Assembly: GCA_039636785.1 (NCBI GenBank)
Contig: CP144169.1
Coordinates: 1,364,001-1,428,000, forward strand
Length of the DNA: 64,000 nt
From: Micrococcaceae bacterium Sec5.7
GTDB lineage: Bacteria > Actinomycetota > Actinomycetes > Actinomycetales > Micrococcaceae
Reading direction: 5' to 3'
Notes under the pieces: model-generated
Database searches by the model: none
Seen by the model: only the letters and a program-made list of their open reading frames with translations
What the model was told of the DNA's origin: nothing
Shown: in pieces, positions 9,443 through 18,758 of the stretch
Layout: every line of letters starts with the position of its first letter
How positions within the stretch are numbered: position 1 is the stretch's first letter
Program-made: the position numbers and the translations under genes

Positions 9443-9472
9443 CGGAGTTCTCCCGGCAAGGGCTCCCGCTAG
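9439..9472. terminator. possible convergent terminator recN / DUF2867 gene
   Basis: CTAGCGG (9439-9445) pairs with CCGCTAG (9466-9472) and can be extended by AG/CT across a one-base bulge. It lies between the convergent stops at 9442 and 9469. Weak, without a T tract. Confidence 0.3.
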
Positions 9473-9987
9473 TGGCGTGAGAGGCGGCGGATGGCCCGCG
9501 CCATCATGGCGTGCACCACCAGCGGGTGCAGGACCCGCACCGGCGCAAAGTACAGCCGCCCGCGCCAGCCCTTGAGGCGCACAGCCGTGGTGATCCGCAA
9601 GAGCCTGGCCCCGGCGTCGAGCGCCACACCGCAGCGGAAGTCCAGATGAGCGTCGTCGGCGCTGATGAGCGCCTCTTCACCTCGGACCTCTGCCACCGCG
9701 AACGCGTTGGCCGGCGCCCGGCGGATACCGATCATGCCCACAGCCCTCTGGCGGAGTCCCATCAGAAGCCGGATCCAGGCGGGCATGGATCCGAGCGAAA
9801 AAACTGTGTCCGCCCAGAGCCGGGGATCCGTTGGGCAGCCCGCGGGAACTGGGAGGACAATCACATCTGCGTAGTCGGGGACCGGAATGGATTCCAGGGC
9901 CAACGAACGGAAAACAGGACTGATCCGGGCATCCGCCCCGGATTGCCGCCCGTCCGCGGGTCCGCCTGATGATTCCTGTGTGGTCAC
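9469..9987 (-). CDS. DUF2867 domain protein
   Basis: 172 aa from GTG 9987. The sequence fits the DUF2867 family, often found alone or fused behind NAD(P)-binding oxidoreductases: a paired strand pattern (DADVIVLPV-type start), DDAHLDFRCGVAL, the block TTAVRLKGWRGRLYFAPV and a basic C-terminal helix (VHAMMARAIRRLSRH). No catalytic motif is known. It is convergent with recN and divergent from pyrG. The start is chosen because TACGAT lies exactly 6 nt upstream (leaderless); GTG 10011 would add 8 residues. In M. tuberculosis the recN-pyrG gap instead holds Rv1697 and Rv1698, so this gene marks a local replacement. Confidence 0.75.
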   Translation of the reverse strand: MTTQESSGGPADGRQSGADARISPVFRSLALESIPVPDYADVIVLPVPAGCPTDPRLWADTVFSLGSMPAWIRLLMGLRQRAVGMIGIRRAPANAFAVAEVRGEEALISADDAHLDFRCGVALDAGARLLRITTAVRLKGWRGRLYFAPVRVLHPLVVHAMMARAIRRLSRH

Positions 9988-9993
9988 CCCTTG

Positions 9994-9999
9994 ATCGTA
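9994..9999 (-). promoter_or_regulatory. -10 box for leaderless DUF2867 transcript
   Basis: On the minus strand TACGAT, then 6 nt (CAAGGG), then GTG at 9987. Transcription would start on the G of the start codon. Confidence 0.45.
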
Positions 10000-10069
10000 G
10001 GGTGACCGCACGGGAGACTGAAGCCTTTGGGGAAACTGTTAATCGACCCGCGGAAGGACCAATTGATGA

Positions 10070-10075
10070 TAGGCT
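10070..10075 (+). promoter_or_regulatory. pyrG: -10 box upstream of pyrG
   Basis: TAGGCT; +1 is predicted near 10082, two bases before GTG 10084. If this is the real promoter, the ATG at 10066 cannot be the start in this transcript. Confidence 0.45.
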
Positions 10076-10083
10076 CGAATTCC

Positions 10084-11838
10084 GTGGTGCAGCGATCAAA
10101 TTCCCGTGTAAATTCCCGGTTCCCGGGCTCGTCCAAGACGACCAAACACATCTTCGTCACCGGTGGTGTGGCGTCCTCGCTCGGCAAAGGACTGACGGCT
10201 TCGAGCCTCGGTCACCTGCTGCGGGCACGCGGCTTGTCTGTAACTATGCAGAAGCTCGATCCCTATCTGAACGTGGATCCGGGCACAATGAACCCCTTCC
10301 AGCACGGCGAAGTCTTCGTGACCGACGACGGCGCCGAGACTGACCTGGACATCGGACACTACGAGCGCTTCCTCGATGAAAACCTTGAGGGTTCGGCCAA
10401 CGTCACAACGGGCCAGATCTACTCAACGGTTATCGCCAAAGAGCGCCGCGGCGAATACCTCGGCGACACCGTCCAGGTCATCCCGCACATCACGGACGAG
10501 ATCAAGCGCCGCATGCGTCTGCCGGCTGAAGCCAAGACTGCCCCGGACGTTATCATCACGGAAATCGGCGGCACGGTGGGTGACATCGAATCCCAGCCGT
10601 TCCTCGAGTCGGCACGCCAGGTCCGCCAGGATGTGGGCCGTGGAAATGTGTTCTTCCTCCATGTGTCCCTGGTGCCTTACATCGGGCCCTCACAGGAACT
10701 GAAGACCAAGCCGACGCAGCACTCCGTGGCAGCCCTGCGCTCCCTGGGCATCCAGCCCGACGCGATCGTGCTGCGATCCGACCGTGAACTTCCCGCGTCC
10801 ATGATGGAAAAAATCGGCCGCGCGTGCGATGTGGACATCGACGCTGTCATCGGCTGTCCTGACGCCCCCAGCATCTATGACATCCCCAAAACGCTTCACA
10901 CCCAGGGGCTGGACAGCTACATCGTGCGCGCCCTGGACCTGCCGTTCAAGGACGTGGACTGGACCAAGTGGGATGCGCTGCTCGAGGCCGTCCACAACCC
11001 GGCACACCGTGTTGAAATTGCCTTGGTGGGCAAATACATCGACCTGCCTGATGCCTACCTCTCCGTGACAGAGGCCCTGCGCGCCGGCGGATTCGCCAAC
11101 AACGCCAAGGTCAAGATCCGTTGGGTCCCGTCGGACGAATGCGAAACGCATGAGGGGGCTGTCAACTCGCTGAGCGGTGTGGACGCCATTTGCGTTCCCG
11201 GCGGCTTCGGCATCCGCGGACTCGAGGGCAAGCTGGGCGCGCTGAAGTTTGCCCGTGAATCCAGGCTGCCGGTACTAGGCCTCTGCCTGGGGCTGCAGTG
11301 CATGGTGATCGAGTATGCCCGCAACGTCGTGGGCCTCGAGGGCGCATCGTCCAGCGAGTTCGAACCGGATTCCAAGTACCCGGTCATCGCTACCATGGAA
11401 GAGCAGCTGGACATCGTTGATGGCAAGGGCGATCTGGGCGGCACCATGCGTCTGGGGCTTTACGAGGCCAAGCTCGATGAAGGCTCAGTGGTTGCAGAGA
11501 CCTACGGGACAACCACCGTCAGCGAACGCCACCGTCACCGCTACGAAGTCAACAACAAGTACCGAGAGCAGATTGCGGCCGAGGGACTGGTGTTCTCCGG
11601 AACGTCACCCGACGGCAAGCTCGTGGAATATGTAGAGCTGCCGCGCGAAGTGCACCCGTTCTATGTGGCAACCCAGGCCCACCCGGAACTGAGCTCCCGC
11701 CCCACGCGTCCGCACCCGCTGTTTGCAGGTCTGGTGACGGCTGCGCTGGCTCACCAGAGCGGCCACGCTGAGAGCACCGGCGGCGCGGCTGCCCCCGCGG
11801 CCACGGGCAAGCCTGTCCCCACGGCCGCCGCAAAGTAG
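10084..11838 (+). CDS. pyrG: CTP synthase
   Basis: 584 aa from GTG 10084. It aminates UTP to CTP using glutamine and ATP. The synthetase domain (about 1-290) contains the P-loop-like [11 protein letters not shown] and [31 protein letters not shown]; the class I glutamine amidotransferase domain has the nucleophile C401 in LGLCLGLQC and the partner H-x-E in [18 protein letters not shown]. Two starts compete: ATG 10066, with GGAAGG about 8 bp upstream, and GTG 10084, two bases after the +1 predicted by TAGGCT. The second gives the more compact N terminus and was chosen. The last 30 residues are Ala/Gly/Pro-rich and not part of the fold. Confidence 0.95.
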   Translation: MVQRSNSRVNSRFPGSSKTTKHIFVTGGVASSLGKGLTASSLGHLLRARGLSVTMQKLDPYLNVDPGTMNPFQHGEVFVTDDGAETDLDIGHYERFLDENLEGSANVTTGQIYSTVIAKERRGEYLGDTVQVIPHITDEIKRRMRLPAEAKTAPDVIITEIGGTVGDIESQPFLESARQVRQDVGRGNVFFLHVSLVPYIGPSQELKTKPTQHSVAALRSLGIQPDAIVLRSDRELPASMMEKIGRACDVDIDAVIGCPDAPSIYDIPKTLHTQGLDSYIVRALDLPFKDVDWTKWDALLEAVHNPAHRVEIALVGKYIDLPDAYLSVTEALRAGGFANNAKVKIRWVPSDECETHEGAVNSLSGVDAICVPGGFGIRGLEGKLGALKFARESRLPVLGLCLGLQCMVIEYARNVVGLEGASSSEFEPDSKYPVIATMEEQLDIVDGKGDLGGTMRLGLYEAKLDEGSVVAETYGTTTVSERHRHRYEVNNKYREQIAAEGLVFSGTSPDGKLVEYVELPREVHPFYVATQAHPELSSRPTRPHPLFAGLVTAALAHQSGHAESTGGAAAPAATGKPVPTAAAK

Positions 11839-11876
11839 CATCGAACAGTAGCTTCGAACCAACAAAGGACGGCGCG

Positions 11877-12539
11877 ATGCCCGGCAATTCTGAAACCCCC
11901 CATGCTGCACGGCAGGTTTCGGATGCGCCGAGCCCGCGCCGTCTTTTGTCTTCCCACAGGGTCTATGAAGGCCGGATCTGGGACGTTGTCAGTGACAGCT
12001 TCCAGCTGCACGACGACGGCGACGCCTTGGTCCGTGATTACATCGACCACCCGGGGGCGGTGGCCGTTCTCCCCATGAACGACGCCGGCGAGATACTGCT
12101 GCTCAAGCAGTACAGACACCCTGTGGGGATGGATCTCTGGGAGATCCCTGCGGGGCTCCTCGACGTGGAGGGCGAAGACTTTGTGGTGGGTGCCGCCCGG
12201 GAGCTTGCCGAGGAAGCGGATCTGGTGGCCGGGACCTGGAATGTCCTGGCGGACTTCTTCAATTCGCCGGGATCGTCCAGTGAAGCGATCCGGATCTACC
12301 TGGCCCGCGAAATCGGCGACGTGCCGCACCACGAACGCCACGTTCGCACGGATGAGGAAGCCGAGATCGAACTCCACTGGACGCCGCTGGACGAGGCGGT
12401 GGCCGCGGTCCTTGACGGCCGCCTGCACAACCCGTCCGCCGTCGTCGGAATTCTTGCGGCAGCCGCAGCACGAGCTGATGGCTTCAGGAACCTCCGCCCG
12501 TCCGATGCGCCGTGGCCGGCGCATCCAAGCCAGCGCTGA
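11877..12539 (+). CDS. Nudix hydrolase, ADP-ribose pyrophosphatase type
   Basis: 220 aa. The Nudix box starts in the [10 protein letters not shown] segment and continues as [11 protein letters not shown], matching G-x5-E-x7-R-E-x2-E-E; the usual Gly after EE-x is Asp. Upstream YRHP and downstream [17 protein letters not shown] are typical of ADP-sugar pyrophosphatases (the NSPG region sits 15 or so residues after the box). It probably cleaves ADP-ribose to AMP and ribose-5-phosphate. AAAGGA precedes the ATG. It lies between pyrG and xerD as Rv1700 does. The start of xerD overlaps its stop by one base (TGATG). Confidence 0.92.
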   Translation: MPGNSETPHAARQVSDAPSPRRLLSSHRVYEGRIWDVVSDSFQLHDDGDALVRDYIDHPGAVAVLPMNDAGEILLLKQYRHPVGMDLWEIPAGLLDVEGEDFVVGAARELAEEADLVAGTWNVLADFFNSPGSSSEAIRIYLAREIGDVPHHERHVRTDEEAEIELHWTPLDEAVAAVLDGRLHNPSAVVGILAAAAARADGFRNLRPSDAPWPAHPSQR

Positions 12540-13537
12540 TGCCGGACAGCGCGGCGCCGGCAACGGAAGAGACTCCGTCCAGCGGCGCGGGTGTTCGGCC
12601 CCGGACCGCCATAGACCGGGCGGTCACGGATTACTTGCAGCATATGGGCGTCGAGCGCGGTCTGGCCGTGAACACGTTGTCTGCCTACCGGCGGGACCTG
12701 ACGCGCTACTCGAATTACCTGGCGTCAGACGGCGTCCAGCGCCCCGCCGATGTCACCAGGCATCACGTGACCGGATTCGTGCAGGCCCTGTCCGACGGCT
12801 CCGACGGCGGCAGCGCACTCGGCGTCCGCTCTGCGGCCAGAACAGTGGTCGCCGTCCGCGGACTGCACAAGTTCTGGGCACTTGAAGGACTGACGACGGC
12901 GGATCCGGCCAGCGATGTCCACCCGCCCATGCCGGGCAAGAGGCTGCCCAAGGCCATCAGCGTTGACGAAGTCACCAGGATTCTCGAGGCGGCCGGCGCC
13001 GACACTGCGACGGGGTTGCGGGACCGGGCACTCCTGGAGTTCCTGTATTCCACGGGTGCGCGCATCAGCGAAGCCGTAGGCCTCGACGTCGACGACATCT
13101 CGCTCCAGACAGAGGAGGCCGGGCCCGCAATAGTCCGGCTGTTCGGCAAAGGCTCCAAAGAACGCCTCGTGCCGCTGGGATCCTACGGGGCCCGGGCGCT
13201 GGATTCCTACCTGGTCCGTGGGCGGCCCCTGCTGGCGGCCAAAGGCAAAGGCACACCGGCTCTGTTCCTCAACGCCAGGGGTGGACGCATCAGCAGGCAG
13301 AGCGCCTGGACCATCCTGAAGGCAGCAGCAGACAAAGCCAACATCGCCAAAGACGTTTCGCCCCACACGCTGCGTCATTCCTTTGCCACCCACCTGCTCG
13401 AGGGCGGTGCCGACGTCCGCGTTGTCCAGGAGCTGCTGGGGCATGCTTCGGTGACCACCACCCAGGTGTACACGCTCGTCACCGCCGATACCCTGCGCGA
13501 AATCTATGCGGCCGCGCATCCCCGGGCCCTGGGCTAA
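12539..13537 (+). CDS. xerD: Tyrosine recombinase XerD
   Basis: 332 aa from ATG 12539, coupled to the Nudix stop. The N-terminal SAM-like core-binding domain spans about 25-125, the catalytic domain about 140-325. Catalytic residues: R175 (GARISEA), K in GKGSKER, H-x-x-R in PHTLRHSF, H in [10 protein letters not shown], and nucleophile Y311 (TQVYTLV). It resolves chromosome dimers at dif with XerC and FtsK. A GTG at 12512 would give 9 more residues. The position next to the Nudix gene and, in relatives, parA-scpAB supports XerD rather than XerC. Confidence 0.93.
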   Translation: MPDSAAPATEETPSSGAGVRPRTAIDRAVTDYLQHMGVERGLAVNTLSAYRRDLTRYSNYLASDGVQRPADVTRHHVTGFVQALSDGSDGGSALGVRSAARTVVAVRGLHKFWALEGLTTADPASDVHPPMPGKRLPKAISVDEVTRILEAAGADTATGLRDRALLEFLYSTGARISEAVGLDVDDISLQTEEAGPAIVRLFGKGSKERLVPLGSYGARALDSYLVRGRPLLAAKGKGTPALFLNARGGRISRQSAWTILKAAADKANIAKDVSPHTLRHSFATHLLEGGADVRVVQELLGHASVTTTQVYTLVTADTLREIYAAAHPRALG

Positions 13538-13656
13538 CAAAACGATCAGCGACCCTGTATGATTTCCGCCGCATCCGGAACAATGAGTACGCCGGGTGGG
13601 TTCCGGGCAATCGCCTGCGCGGGACCGTCCTGGCGCTGGAATAACCCTTCCGGCGC

Positions 13657-13662
13657 TAGTGT
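13657..13662 (+). promoter_or_regulatory. -10 box for near-leaderless Nudix gene
   Basis: TAGTGT with predicted +1 at 13669, one base before ATG 13670. No Shine-Dalgarno sequence is present. Confidence 0.45.
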
Positions 13663-13669
13663 TGAGTTC

Positions 13670-14161
13670 ATGACCTTCACGCCTGTCACCCTGTGTTTCC
13701 TGATCCGGGATCTGGGTGGCAGGCGACAGGTTTTACTGGGCCTGAAAAAGACGGGTTTTGGAAGAGGCAAGATCGTTGGCCTCGGAGGGCACGTCGAACC
13801 CGGCGAGAGCGATGCCGAGGCCGCCTGCCGGGAAGTCCAGGAAGAGGCCGGATTGACCGTCCGCCAGGCTGACCTTCGGGACGCCGGCCTGGTGAGGTTT
13901 GAATTCCCCGCCAGACCCGAATGGAACATGGCATCACGGCTGTTCACAACCCGCATTTGGGGCGGGGAACCATCCGAAAGTCCGGAAATCATCCCGGAAT
14001 GGTTCGACGTCGATTCCCTGCCATTGGAACACATGTGGCAGGACGCACTTTACTGGCTTCCGGCGGCGCTCGCAGGTGGAATTATCGACGTCGTTATCGT
14101 TCTCAATGACGACAACGAGACCGTGCTGAAAGTCCGGGACTACTCGCAATCCGGCCACTGA
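13670..14161 (+). CDS. MutT/MTH1-like Nudix hydrolase (8-oxo-dGTP diphosphatase type)
   Basis: 163 aa. A perfect Nudix box is at residues 40-62: G40-x5-E46-x7-R54-E55-x2-E58-E59-x-G61 (GGHVEPGESDAEAACREVQEEAGL region). The LGLKKTGFGRGKIVGLGGHVE lead-in resembles MTH1-type sanitising enzymes that remove oxidised purine nucleotides. The start is ATG 13670; longer in-frame extensions back to 13559 have no conservation signal and would place the -10 box inside the gene. It stands alone after xerD, ahead of the strong terminator at 14187. Confidence 0.9.
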   Translation: MTFTPVTLCFLIRDLGGRRQVLLGLKKTGFGRGKIVGLGGHVEPGESDAEAACREVQEEAGLTVRQADLRDAGLVRFEFPARPEWNMASRLFTTRIWGGEPSESPEIIPEWFDVDSLPLEHMWQDALYWLPAALAGGIIDVVIVLNDDNETVLKVRDYSQSGH

Positions 14162-14186
14162 TTTCTTGACGGGTGGTCCTCAACAA

Positions 14187-14219
14187 CGGACCGCCGGCAG
14201 GAATCCTGCCGGCGGTCCG
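14187..14219. terminator. Bidirectional terminator Nudix / prpC
   Basis: A near-perfect 16-bp palindrome (CGGACCGCCGGCAGGA / TCCTGCCGGCGGTCCG) between the convergent stops at 14161 (+) and 14236 (-). Confidence 0.85.
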
Positions 14220-14235
14220 TGTGGCGCGGCGGAAG

Positions 14236-15375
14236 CTAGGGAACGTGCCGTTCGTCAACGCCGTTGTAGGCGCTGAGCGGACGGATCAGCGAGTTGCTGG
14301 AAGCCTGCTCCATGATGTGTGCGGTCCAGCCGGTAATGCGGCTGGCCACGAACAGGGGAGTGAACATGGCGGTGTCGAATCCCATCAGGTGGTACGTGGG
14401 TCCTGCCGGGTAGTCCAGATTGGGCTTGATGGACTTGGCCTCGTCCATGGCAGCTTCCAGTCCGTTGTAGAGTCCCAGCAGCTCGGGGCGGCCATAGTGG
14501 GCAATCATCTTGTCCAGGGCAGCCTTCATGGTGGGCACCCGGGAATCGCCGTGCTTGTAGACGCGGTGGCCGAAGCCCATGACCTTTTTCTTCTGGGCCA
14601 GAGCATTTTCCATCCATGCCTTTGCCCGTGCTGCTGCGGCATCCAGGGATTCTTCCGGTCGGATGCCGATTTCATCAAAGGTATGCATCACGGCCTCGTT
14701 TGCCCCGCCGTGAAGCGGACCCTTCAATGCCCCGATGGCACCCGTTACCGCCGAGTGCAGGTCGGAGAGCGTGGACGTGATCACTCTGCCGGCGAACGTG
14801 GATGCGTTGAACGAATGCTCGGCGTACAGAATCATGGAGACGTTGAAGGCCTCGACGACTTCCGGTACCGCTTCTTCCCCGAACGCCATCCACAGGAAGT
14901 TGGCGGAGTAGCCAAGATCCTCACGCGGCTCCACCGCATCCTGGCCGTGCCGACGCCGCTGGTCATAGGAGACCACCGCCGGCATCGCAGCAAACAGATC
15001 GATGGCCTTGGCCATGTTGGCCTCAGGCGAGGAATCCTCGGAGAGCTTGTGCCGTGCACCCATCACGGACGCGGCCGTCCGGCATACATCCATGGGGTGG
15101 GACGTTGTGGGGAGTGCATCGACAATCTGCTTGACCACCGGATCCAGCGCCCGCCCTGCGCGCTCCCGCGCCGTGAATTCGGCCAGCTGCCCGGGAGTCG
15201 GCAGTTCGCCATTCCACAACAGGTAGGCGACCTCCTCGAAGCTGCACCTGGCCGCGAGCTCCTGGACGGGATAGCCCCGGTAAAGCAGCGAATTGCTGTC
15301 CGGGTTGACCTTGGACACCGCGGTGTAATCCACCACGACGCCGGCGAGGCCCTTTTTGATGTCTTCTTCAGCCAT
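14236..15375 (-). CDS. prpC: 2-methylcitrate synthase / citrate synthase II
   Basis: 379 aa from ATG 15375, chosen because AAGGAG lies about 7 bp upstream and the protein begins MAEEDIKKGLAGV; the longer frame back to 15531 overlaps the end of prpB. Citrate-synthase active-site blocks are GPLHGGANEA (His) and GFGHRVYKHGDSR (His/Arg), with the catalytic Asp in the PAGPTYHLMGFDTAMFTPLFV area. Short (type II-like) length and location behind prpB indicate condensation of propionyl-CoA with oxaloacetate. In the prpD-prpB-prpC order; the open reading frame is intact although the operon's 5' end is deleted (see prpD). Confidence 0.92.
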   Translation of the reverse strand: MAEEDIKKGLAGVVVDYTAVSKVNPDSNSLLYRGYPVQELAARCSFEEVAYLLWNGELPTPGQLAEFTARERAGRALDPVVKQIVDALPTTSHPMDVCRTAASVMGARHKLSEDSSPEANMAKAIDLFAAMPAVVSYDQRRRHGQDAVEPREDLGYSANFLWMAFGEEAVPEVVEAFNVSMILYAEHSFNASTFAGRVITSTLSDLHSAVTGAIGALKGPLHGGANEAVMHTFDEIGIRPEESLDAAAARAKAWMENALAQKKKVMGFGHRVYKHGDSRVPTMKAALDKMIAHYGRPELLGLYNGLEAAMDEAKSIKPNLDYPAGPTYHLMGFDTAMFTPLFVASRITGWTAHIMEQASSNSLIRPLSAYNGVDERHVP

Positions 15376-15442
15376 GCTGAGCTCCTTCATTCCTTGCGCC
15401 TGTAGCCCGGCCTGGGCCGGTAGTCCGGTCTGGATATTCGCG

Positions 15443-16348
15443 TCAGTTCTTTCCGGGGATCTGGAAATTGAAGACGCCGGTGTCAAAGCGGTTGTAGGCC
15501 TCGTAGTCCACGAGATCGTACAGCCGTGCACGGGTCAGCATGCCCTCTAACTGTGCCTCCTGAGTTCCGTCGGCCTTGATCGATTCCAGCGTACGCTCAG
15601 CAGCCCCCATGGCACTACGGAGCAGCGTCACCGGATAGATCACCATATTCACGCCCACGCCCTGCAGCTGGTCAACGGTGAAAAGTCGGCTCTTGCCGAA
15701 TTCGGTCATGTTGGCCAGGATCGGCACGTCCACTGCATCACGGATTGCTTGGAATTCGCTGAGATCCTTCATGGCCTCCGGGAAAATGGCGTCTGCACCG
15801 GCGTCCACGAGAGCCCTCGCCCGGTCCTGCGCTGCTTCCAGCCCGTCCACGGCGCGGATGTCCGTGCGCGCCATGATGAGGAAGTTCGGATCCCGGCGGG
15901 CGTCAGCTGCTGCCCGGATGCGCTTGGTGGCCGTATCCAGATCCACCACGTTCTTTCCATCCAGATGCCCGCAGCGCTTCGGATTGAACTGGTCCTCGAT
16001 ATGGCATCCGGCCAGTCCGGCGTTTTCCAGCTCCTGGACGGTGCGGGCAACGTTCATCGGCTCGCCGAAGCCGGTGTCCGCATCCACGATGGACGGAAGT
16101 TCCGTCATCCGTGCGATCTGTCCGGCCCGGGTGGCCACTTCCGTGAGCGTGGTCAGCCCGATGTCCGGCAGACCCAGATCATTGGCCAGAACGGCGCCGG
16201 AAATATAGACCCCGGCGAAGCCCTTTTCCTCGATCAGGCGGGCCGAAAGCGGGTTGAAGGCGCCGGGGAACTGCTGGATGGTGCCGGAAGCCAGCAACTC
16301 CCGGAGCCGGAGACGCTTCTGTTCCGGGGTGGTCTTGGAGTACAGCAT
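15443..16348 (-). CDS. prpB: Methylisocitrate lyase
   Basis: 301 aa. Isocitrate lyase superfamily with the signature KRCGHLDGK (K-[KR]-C-G-H), metal-site VDADTGFGEP and ARTDIRAVDGLEAA. It splits 2-methylisocitrate to pyruvate and succinate. Its ATG abuts the prpD stop (TAAATG), showing tight coupling to the now truncated upstream gene; prpC follows 67 bp later. No lesion is seen in this gene. Confidence 0.94.
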   Translation of the reverse strand: MLYSKTTPEQKRLRLRELLASGTIQQFPGAFNPLSARLIEEKGFAGVYISGAVLANDLGLPDIGLTTLTEVATRAGQIARMTELPSIVDADTGFGEPMNVARTVQELENAGLAGCHIEDQFNPKRCGHLDGKNVVDLDTATKRIRAAADARRDPNFLIMARTDIRAVDGLEAAQDRARALVDAGADAIFPEAMKDLSEFQAIRDAVDVPILANMTEFGKSRLFTVDQLQGVGVNMVIYPVTLLRSAMGAAERTLESIKADGTQEAQLEGMLTRARLYDLVDYEAYNRFDTGVFNFQIPGKN

Positions 16349-17340
16349 TTAGAACAGCCCCTGCGGTGCAGCGGCGAGATCGATGACGCCGTCGGCGGCC
16401 TGGATGTTCAGCTGGTCCAGTTCGCCCTCAACCAGCTGGGGGAGCCGGGCAGCGGCGTCCAGGAACCGTTCGATTTCCTCTTCCGCCACCAGACCGGCCG
16501 CCAGCGTGCGGAACTTGTTCACATGCTGTTCGCGGGCAAACGGGCGGGCGCCGAGCGGGTGCGCGTCGGCCACGGCGATCTCATCCGTGACCACGGTGCC
16601 GTCGGTGAGCGTGATTTCCACCGAGCCGCCGAAGACCTTTTCGGCCATGTCCAGGGAGTGGTAGCGGCGGGTCCATTCCGGGTCCTCCACCGTGGTGACC
16701 TTGTGCCACAGCTCCACGGTATCCGCCCGCCCGGCACGTTCCGGAGAGTAGGAATCAACGTGGTGCCAGGAGCAGTCCTGCAGCGCAACGGTGAAAATGT
16801 AGGGGATGGAGTGATCCAGCGTTTCGCGGCTGGCAGTGGGGCTGTACTTCTGCGGATCGTTGGCTCCCGAGCCGATCACATAGTGCGTGTGGTGGCTGGT
16901 CCTGATCAGCACGGAGCCAACGTTGGCCGGATCCGTGACCTCCGGGTGTTCGCCGTGGAGCTTCCGGGCGAGGTCGATCCACGCCTGCGCCTGGTACTCC
17001 GCCGAGTGCTCCTTGGTATAGGTGTCCATGATGGCGCGCTTGGCCTCACCGGCTGCGGGAAGCGGAACGGTGTAGGAGGCCTCCGGTCCATCCAGCATCC
17101 AGGCGATCACGCCGTCTTCGCCTTCGTAAATGGGTACGGGGGAGGTCTGGCCGCGCATGGAACGGTCAACAGCCTCAACGGCCATCTTTCCGGCAAAGGC
17201 CGGAGCGTGGGCTTTCCAGGTGGAGATCTCCCCTTTGCGGGACTGCCGCGTGGCAGTGGTCGTGTGCAGTGCCTGGCCCACGGACTGGAAGATGGTTTCG
17301 ACGTCGAGACCCAGCAGCGTACCGATCCCGGCCGCCGCGG
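16349..17340 (-). pseudogene. prpD: 2-methylcitrate dehydratase, 5'-truncated
   Basis: Only the C-terminal two thirds of PrpD is present (about 330 codons against about 500 normally). The frame reads from the junction near 17335: [27 protein letters not shown], then [37 protein letters not shown] and a normal C terminus. Immediately beyond the junction, the opposite strand reads as the N-terminally truncated propionyl-CoA synthetase gene. The first possible start within the remnant is GTG 17281, without a Shine-Dalgarno. The remaining MmgE/PrpD fold lacks its N-terminal helical part, so activity is unlikely. The promoter of prpDBC would have been lost with the same deletion. Confidence 0.88.
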
Positions 17341-18710
17341 ACCGGGTGGTGATCTACATGCCGATGATCCCCGAAGCCGCCATCGCCATGCTGGCAACCG
17401 CCCGCCTGGGCGCCGTCCATTCCGTGGTCTTCGGCGGGTTTGCGCCCAAAGAGCTGGCCGCACGCATCCGGGACGCCGCGCCCGCGGTGGTGGTCACGGC
17501 ATCGGGCGGCATCGAGCCGTCGCGCCGCGTTGAATACCTGCCGGCCGTTGCCGAGGCGCTCGAACTGGCCGGCCGCCCGGACACCCCGGTTCTGGTCAAG
17601 GGACGCGACGGCTTTGCAGCCAAGGTGACTGACTTCGACGGCTGGCTGGACCGGGACACCGAGTTGGCCACCGCCGCGCCGGCAGGACCGGTGGACGTCA
17701 AAGCCACTGATCCGCTCTACATCCTGTACACCTCGGGTACCACCGGGACACCCAAGGGGGTTGTCAGGGACAACGGAGGGCACGCCGTGGCGCTCGCCTG
17801 GACGATGGAAAACGTTTACGACGTCGGTCCAGGGGACGTGATGTGGACTGCCTCGGACGTCGGGTGGGTAGTGGGTCACTCCTACATCGTGTACGGCCCG
17901 CTGATAGCCGGAGCCACGACGGTCCTCTACGAGGGCAAGCCTGTAGGCACTCCGGATGCGGGTGCTTTCTGTTGGGTGGTCCAGGATCACGGGGTCAACG
18001 TCCTCTTCACAGCACCAACAGCTCTGCGGGCAATCAGGAAAGCCGATCCCGAGGCGGCGCTGCTGGCCGGATATGACACCTCGAGTCTGCGGACCCTCTT
18101 CGCCGCCGGCGAGCGGCGAGGCAGTTGCCTCCGGGGTGGAGGGGACATTGTGCTCGGGCTCCCTCTGCCGCCGGGTACCCTGACTACCCTGTGGCGGGAT
18201 GACCACCGCTACGTGTCGTCATACCTGCAGGCATTCGACGGCGCCTACGCGACAGGCGACTCGGGGTATCAGGACGAGGAAGGGTACGTCTTTGTTATGG
18301 GTCGGACCGATGACATCATCAACGTCGCCGGCCACAGACTATCCACAGGATCCATGGAACAGGTCATCGGACAGCACCCCGCTGTTGCCGAATGCGCCGT
18401 CATCGGCGTCGCGGACCCGCTCAAGGGCCAGCGCGCCAGCGGCTACGTAGTGCTGAAATCCGGCGTTGAGATGGAGGCTCCGGTCTTGGTGCAGGAGCTG
18501 ATTGCTCTGGTCCGGCGGGACATCGGGGCTGTTGCCGATTTCAAGAATGTCATGGTGGTGGATGCCCTGCCCAAGACCCGTTCAGGGAAGATCCTGCGAA
18601 AGACCATGCGACAGATTGCCGACGGCGACGAGTACGTCATTCCTTCCACCATCGAGGATCCGGAAGTCATCCATCAGCTGATCGGGAAGCTCCGGCCCAC
18701 AGGCGATTGA
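17335..18710 (+). pseudogene. prpE: Propionyl-CoA synthetase, 5'-truncated and internally deleted
   Basis: The homologous frame begins near 17340 with [13 protein letters not shown], which in intact acyl-CoA synthetases of this family lies about 90-100 residues in. AMP-binding YTSGTTGTPKG, WTASDVGWVVGHSYIVYGPL and the C-terminal lysine region KTRSGKILRKTMR are present. A second lesion is near 18110: LFAAGER runs into RGSCLRGGGDIVLGLPLPPG, so about 60 residues including the WWQTETG adenylation motif are gone. In another frame the bases just after the joint read GEAVASGVEG, the expected lead-in, so the deletion was out of frame and a one-base loss next to it restored the frame. Open codons upstream of 17335 are antisense prpD, not protein. 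Confidence 0.88.
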
Positions 18711-18758
18711 AGCAGGGGATTGGTGACGGCGGTTTGAAGCCGGGGTTGAAACTCCCGG

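Noticed and set aside
14173..15405. 410-codon plus-strand frame
   Set aside because: Antisense to prpC; composition is that of a complementary frame.
15749..17533. 594-codon plus-strand frame over prpB and prpD
   Set aside because: Antisense shadow of high-GC genes; no protein family features, and the real frames on the minus strand are unmistakable.
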